NCBI GenBank assembly: GCA_945866505.1
Contig: CAMBHH010000150.1
Coordinates: 1 to 8,547 of the forward strand
DNA: 8,547 nt
Direction: 5' to 3'
DNA from: Flavobacterium psychrophilum
Lineage (GTDB): Bacteria; Bacteroidota; Bacteroidia; Flavobacteriales; Flavobacteriaceae
The notes under the pieces are model-generated. The model saw only the letters and a list, made by a program, of their open reading frames with translations, did no database searches and was not told the DNA's origin. Below, in pieces: positions 6,381 through 8,547 of the stretch. Position numbers and translations under genes: made by a program. Position 1 is the stretch's first letter, and each line of letters begins with the position of its first letter.

Positions 6381-6563
6381 AACCCGTTGGGTGTAATTAT
6401 TAAAAACGTCAGTTCGAGTGTTTTTTGTGAAGTAAAACGGAACAAAAAATATATCGAGAACCGCTTTTAATGAAATTTTTCTTGTTCTCGATACGATTTT
6501 CTATCGAAAATCACTCGAACTGACGAAAAATTATGATCAAAAACTAATTACACCCAACGGGTT
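6381..6563. repeat. 183-bp compound palindromic element downstream of thrC
   Basis: Terminal inverted repeats AACCCGTTGGGTGTAATTA (6381-6399) and its exact complement (6545-6563) enclose a second exact pair, CGTCAGTTCGAGTG (6407-6420) with CACTCGAACTGACG (6512-6525). Inside are further stems: TTTTTTGT/ACAAAAAA (6421-6428 with 6442-6449), TATCGAGAAC/GTTCTCGATA (6452-6461 with 6484-6493) and GATTTTC/GAAAATC (6495-6501 with 6506-6512). There is no open reading frame of note and no evident target-site duplication. It could be a miniature non-autonomous mobile element or a nest of successive repeat insertions. Confidence 0.75.
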
Positions 6564-6569
6564 ATAATT

Positions 6570-6601
6570 AGCACTTTATTTCGCAATAAAGTGCTTTTTT
6601 T
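6570..6601 (+). terminator. Intrinsic terminator of the thr operon
   Basis: AGCACTTTATT (6570-6580) and AATAAAGTGCT (6585-6595) form a perfect 11-bp stem around a TCGC tetraloop, followed by seven T residues (6595-6601). It sits about 215 bp after the thrC stop, beyond the compound palindrome. The opposite strand lacks a T run, so it acts mainly on plus-strand transcripts and is not an obvious terminator for the converging regulator gene. Confidence 0.92.
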
Positions 6602-6631
6602 ATTATGGTTATCTACTTATTGAATTATATT

Positions 6632-7378
6632 TTACCAGCCCTCACTAAAACCATTTTCCAAAGCCAACTGATATTTTGGAACATCAAATTGATACAAATC
6701 AGGGGCTTTATGAGCACCACCTTTTCGGATTTCGTGCAGCTTTATTAAAATATCATACCGCAACATTTTTCTATAAAAATTTCCACGATTGAGTTTTTTA
6801 CCCAAAATAATTTCATACAATTTCTGAAGTTCGGGCATCGTAAATTTCTCGGGTAATAAATTGTAGCCAATGGGTTTATGATTCAATTGTTTTCGCAGTG
6901 TGATTAAAGCTTTATCAAAAATTGTTCTGTGATCCATCATCAGTTCCGGCAATTCATCGATGGATTTCCATTCGCAAGCATCCGAAATCTCATCAACAAC
7001 CAAATTCACTTGTGAATAATCTACTAAGGCATAAAATCCTATTGAAAGGAATCGTTGCTTATTCCAAATCGTATCGTCAAAGCGCTCAAAAAATCCTTCG
7101 GAACGATTCAAATCACTAAAAACTCGGAATTGTTGCAAGTAAATATTGGCCGCACCTGTTCTTTGATGCAGAATTCTACTAGCCGCTTCTTTAATATTTT
7201 CCGTTTTTAATACATAGCCTCCTGGAAGTGCCCAAAGTTTGTCATCTTTCATTTGAACGACCAATAATTTCAAAGTCGCATCGTGAAACCCAAAAACTAC
7301 ACAGTCAATAGACAAATGCGGAAGATACATTCCCCAAGCCTTCTCTGATTTTTCTTCAATTATTTTTTTAAACTCCAT
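6632..7378 (-). CDS. Nudix-domain transcriptional regulator (NrtR/AraR-like)
   Basis: A 248-residue protein joining a Nudix fold (about 20-150) to a C-terminal winged-helix DNA-binding region (about 165-248; F179-T-M-P-E-L-Q-K-L-Y188 and N200-F-Y-R-K204). This is the NrtR-like layout, in which the Nudix domain senses a small molecule. The Nudix box is degenerate: G54-x5-E60-x7-R68 is followed by I-L-H-Q-R-T-G75 where active enzymes have E-U-x-E-E-x-G, so the metal-binding glutamates are lost and hydrolysis is unlikely. In Bacteroides a member of this family (AraR) controls arabinose use. Here the gene is divergent from a GH3 glycosidase, pointing to sugar control. The ATG at 7378 is preferred; a TTG at 7417 would add 13 residues. 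Ligand and targets are unknown. Confidence 0.87.
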   Translation of the reverse strand: MEFKKIIEEKSEKAWGMYLPHLSIDCVVFGFHDATLKLLVVQMKDDKLWALPGGYVLKTENIKEAASRILHQRTGAANIYLQQFRVFSDLNRSEGFFERFDDTIWNKQRFLSIGFYALVDYSQVNLVVDEISDACEWKSIDELPELMMDHRTIFDKALITLRKQLNHKPIGYNLLPEKFTMPELQKLYEIILGKKLNRGNFYRKMLRYDILIKLHEIRKGGAHKAPDLYQFDVPKYQLALENGFSEGW

Positions 7379-7430
7379 AGCGTTGTATTCTTTGCTAAAA
7401 TACGAATTTGATGACAACTATTTTAATTTT

Positions 7431-7459
7431 AAAGTGTTTTTCAAAATTTTTGACACTTT
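7431..7459. promoter_or_regulatory. Spaced inverted repeat AAAGTGT / ACACTTT
   Basis: AAAGTGT (7431-7437) and ACACTTT (7453-7459) are exact complements 15 bp apart. A second, inner inverted pair TCAAAA/TTTTGA (7441-7446 with 7448-7453) shares nearly the same centre. It lies between the two divergent genes, closer to the regulator, where an autoregulatory operator could sit. Confidence 0.35.
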
Positions 7460-7486
7460 TTTACAAATATTAAAAATAATAATTAA

Positions 7487-7509
7487 TATTGCTTCATAAT
7501 GAAGCAATA
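7487..7509. promoter_or_regulatory. 23-bp perfect palindrome, candidate operator of the regulator
   Basis: TATTGCTTCAT (7487-7497) and ATGAAGCAATA (7499-7509) are exact complements around one A. It lies 25 bp before the GH3 start, in the promoter region between the Nudix-like regulator and the glycosidase. Size and symmetry suit a dimeric winged-helix regulator. It overlaps TAATATTG (7484-7491), a one-mismatch TAnnTTTG box, so binding could block transcription of the glycosidase. No T run follows, so it is not a terminator. Confidence 0.55.
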
Positions 7510-7533
7510 AATCAAATCAACTCAATGCATCCT

Positions 7534-8547
7534 ATGAAAAAAATCACTTTTGTGAAAATTGCTAAAATTTCACTTCTTTCTACTTTAGTTGTTTCTGGAA
7601 TTTCTTGGAATAAATACCCTGAAATTAAAGAACTCAACGACATACCCAGAATCACCATTAATGGTTTTACTTTTAGTGATTTAAATCAAAACGGAAAATT
7701 GGATAAATATGAAGATACGCGCCTTCCTATGAATGACAGGATTCAAGATCTGATAAACAAAATGACCGATGATGAAAAAGCAAGTATGCTTATAGGAATC
7801 GGAATGCCCGGTTTTGACACCACTACTTTCAAATTTTCACCAGATGGTTTTCAAGGAAAAGTGCCCGGAGCTGCAGGTGGAACATTTGAAATTAAACGAT
7901 TAGGAATCCCCTCGGTTACTGTTTCTGACGGTCCAGCTGGAGTGCGAATTAAACCTACACGTGTCAATTCGACAGCAACCTATTACGGAACGGCTTTTCC
8001 GGTTGGCACCGCATTGGCATCCACTTGGAATACGGAATTAATCAATAATGTAGGAAAAGCTATGGGTGATGAAGTCAAAGAATACGGTATCGATGTTTTG
8101 CTGGGACCTGGAATGAACATTCACAGAAATCCCTTGTGTGGCAGAAACTTCGAATACTATTCGGAAGATCCTTTATTGTCTGGTAAAATTGCTGCAGCAG
8201 TAGTCAATGGGATTCAATCAAAAGGAGTGGGAACTTCGGTGAAACATTTTGCAGGCAACAATCAGGAACGCAATCGCATGGGAGTCAATGCTCACATTAG
8301 CGAAAGAGCCTTGCGCGAAATTTATTTACGAGGCTTCGAAATTACTGTAAAGGAATCGCAACCTTGGACAATTATGTCTTCTTACAATTCCATTAATGGA
8401 ACTTATACCTCACAGAGAAAAGATTTATTGACAACAGTATTACGAGACGAATGGGGATTCAAAGGCTTAGTAATGACTGATTGGTTTGGTGGATACAACA
8501 GTTTTATGGCACCCTTTACCAAAGATGCCCCCAGTAGTGATGTTACG
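7534..8547 (+). CDS. Secreted glycoside hydrolase family 3 protein (beta-glucosidase-like), N-terminal part
   Basis: The first 338 codons of a gene that runs off the right edge with no stop. The N-terminus ([25 protein letters not shown]) is a Sec-type signal peptide without a lipobox cysteine, so the product should reach the periplasm or beyond. Residues 49-60 ([12 protein letters not shown]) match an EF-hand-type calcium loop. The GH3 N-terminal barrel follows: [20 protein letters not shown]237-H-F-A-G and V-M-T-D316-W, where D316 is the expected catalytic nucleophile. GH3 enzymes remove terminal sugars, most often beta-glucose or beta-xylose; the substrate cannot be fixed from this part. 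The ATG at 7534 gives a proper basic signal-peptide start; an in-frame ATG at 7525 would add MHP and is less likely. It is divergent from the Nudix-like regulator. Confidence 0.95.
   Translation, partial: MKKITFVKIAKISLLSTLVVSGISWNKYPEIKELNDIPRITINGFTFSDLNQNGKLDKYEDTRLPMNDRIQDLINKMTDDEKASMLIGIGMPGFDTTTFKFSPDGFQGKVPGAAGGTFEIKRLGIPSVTVSDGPAGVRIKPTRVNSTATYYGTAFPVGTALASTWNTELINNVGKAMGDEVKEYGIDVLLGPGMNIHRNPLCGRNFEYYSEDPLLSGKIAAAVVNGIQSKGVGTSVKHFAGNNQERNRMGVNAHISERALREIYLRGFEITVKESQPWTIMSSYNSINGTYTSQRKDLLTTVLRDEWGFKGLVMTDWFGGYNSFMAPFTKDAPSSDVT

Noticed and set aside
6381..6563. CRISPR array or large insertion sequence
   Set aside because: The repeats are inverted rather than regularly spaced direct repeats, and no transposase frame is present.
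7379..7417. TTG start extending the Nudix-like regulator by 13 residues
   Set aside because: The ATG at 7378 is a better start codon and still leaves a full Nudix domain; the extension has no recognisable motif. It remains possible.

Overview
The window looks like chromosomal DNA of a flavobacterium (Bacteroidetes, most likely Flavobacterium or a close relative). The evidence is AT-rich DNA, A-rich tracts instead of Shine-Dalgarno sites before the starts, TAnnTTTG promoter-like boxes, a fused aspartokinase/homoserine dehydrogenase of typical Bacteroidetes layout, and families of short palindromic intergenic repeats. The genus assignment is an inference from these features.

Region 1 (1-875, minus strand): a DUF47/PhoU-like gene is followed, 36 bp downstream, by the start of a PiT-family phosphate transporter that leaves the window. 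This is the common low-affinity phosphate uptake pair.

Region 2 (876-1432): a long AT-rich intergenic region. Its right half is an unlisted regulatory leader: a 33-residue peptide with 11 threonines, eight of them consecutive, followed by RNA segments that can form either an antiterminator or a weak terminator-like hairpin. I read this as a threonine-sensing transcription attenuator.

Region 3 (1433-6601, plus strand): the complete threonine operon thrA-thrB-thrC, which carries out aspartate phosphorylation, homoserine formation, homoserine phosphorylation and threonine synthesis. (Aspartate-semialdehyde dehydrogenase, also needed, is not in the window.) Both internal gaps and the 3' flank hold palindromic repeat elements: a perfect 33-bp palindrome between thrA and thrB, a stack of small inverted repeats between thrB and thrC, and a 183-bp compound palindrome after thrC. 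A strong intrinsic terminator closes the operon at 6570-6601.

Region 4 (6632-8547): a minus-strand regulator with a degenerate Nudix domain and a winged-helix C-terminus is divergent from a secreted glycoside hydrolase family 3 gene that runs off the right end. Their shared intergenic region holds a perfect 23-bp palindrome and a second spaced inverted repeat. These suggest a local sugar-responsive switch, in which the regulator would sense a sugar-related ligand and control the hydrolase gene.
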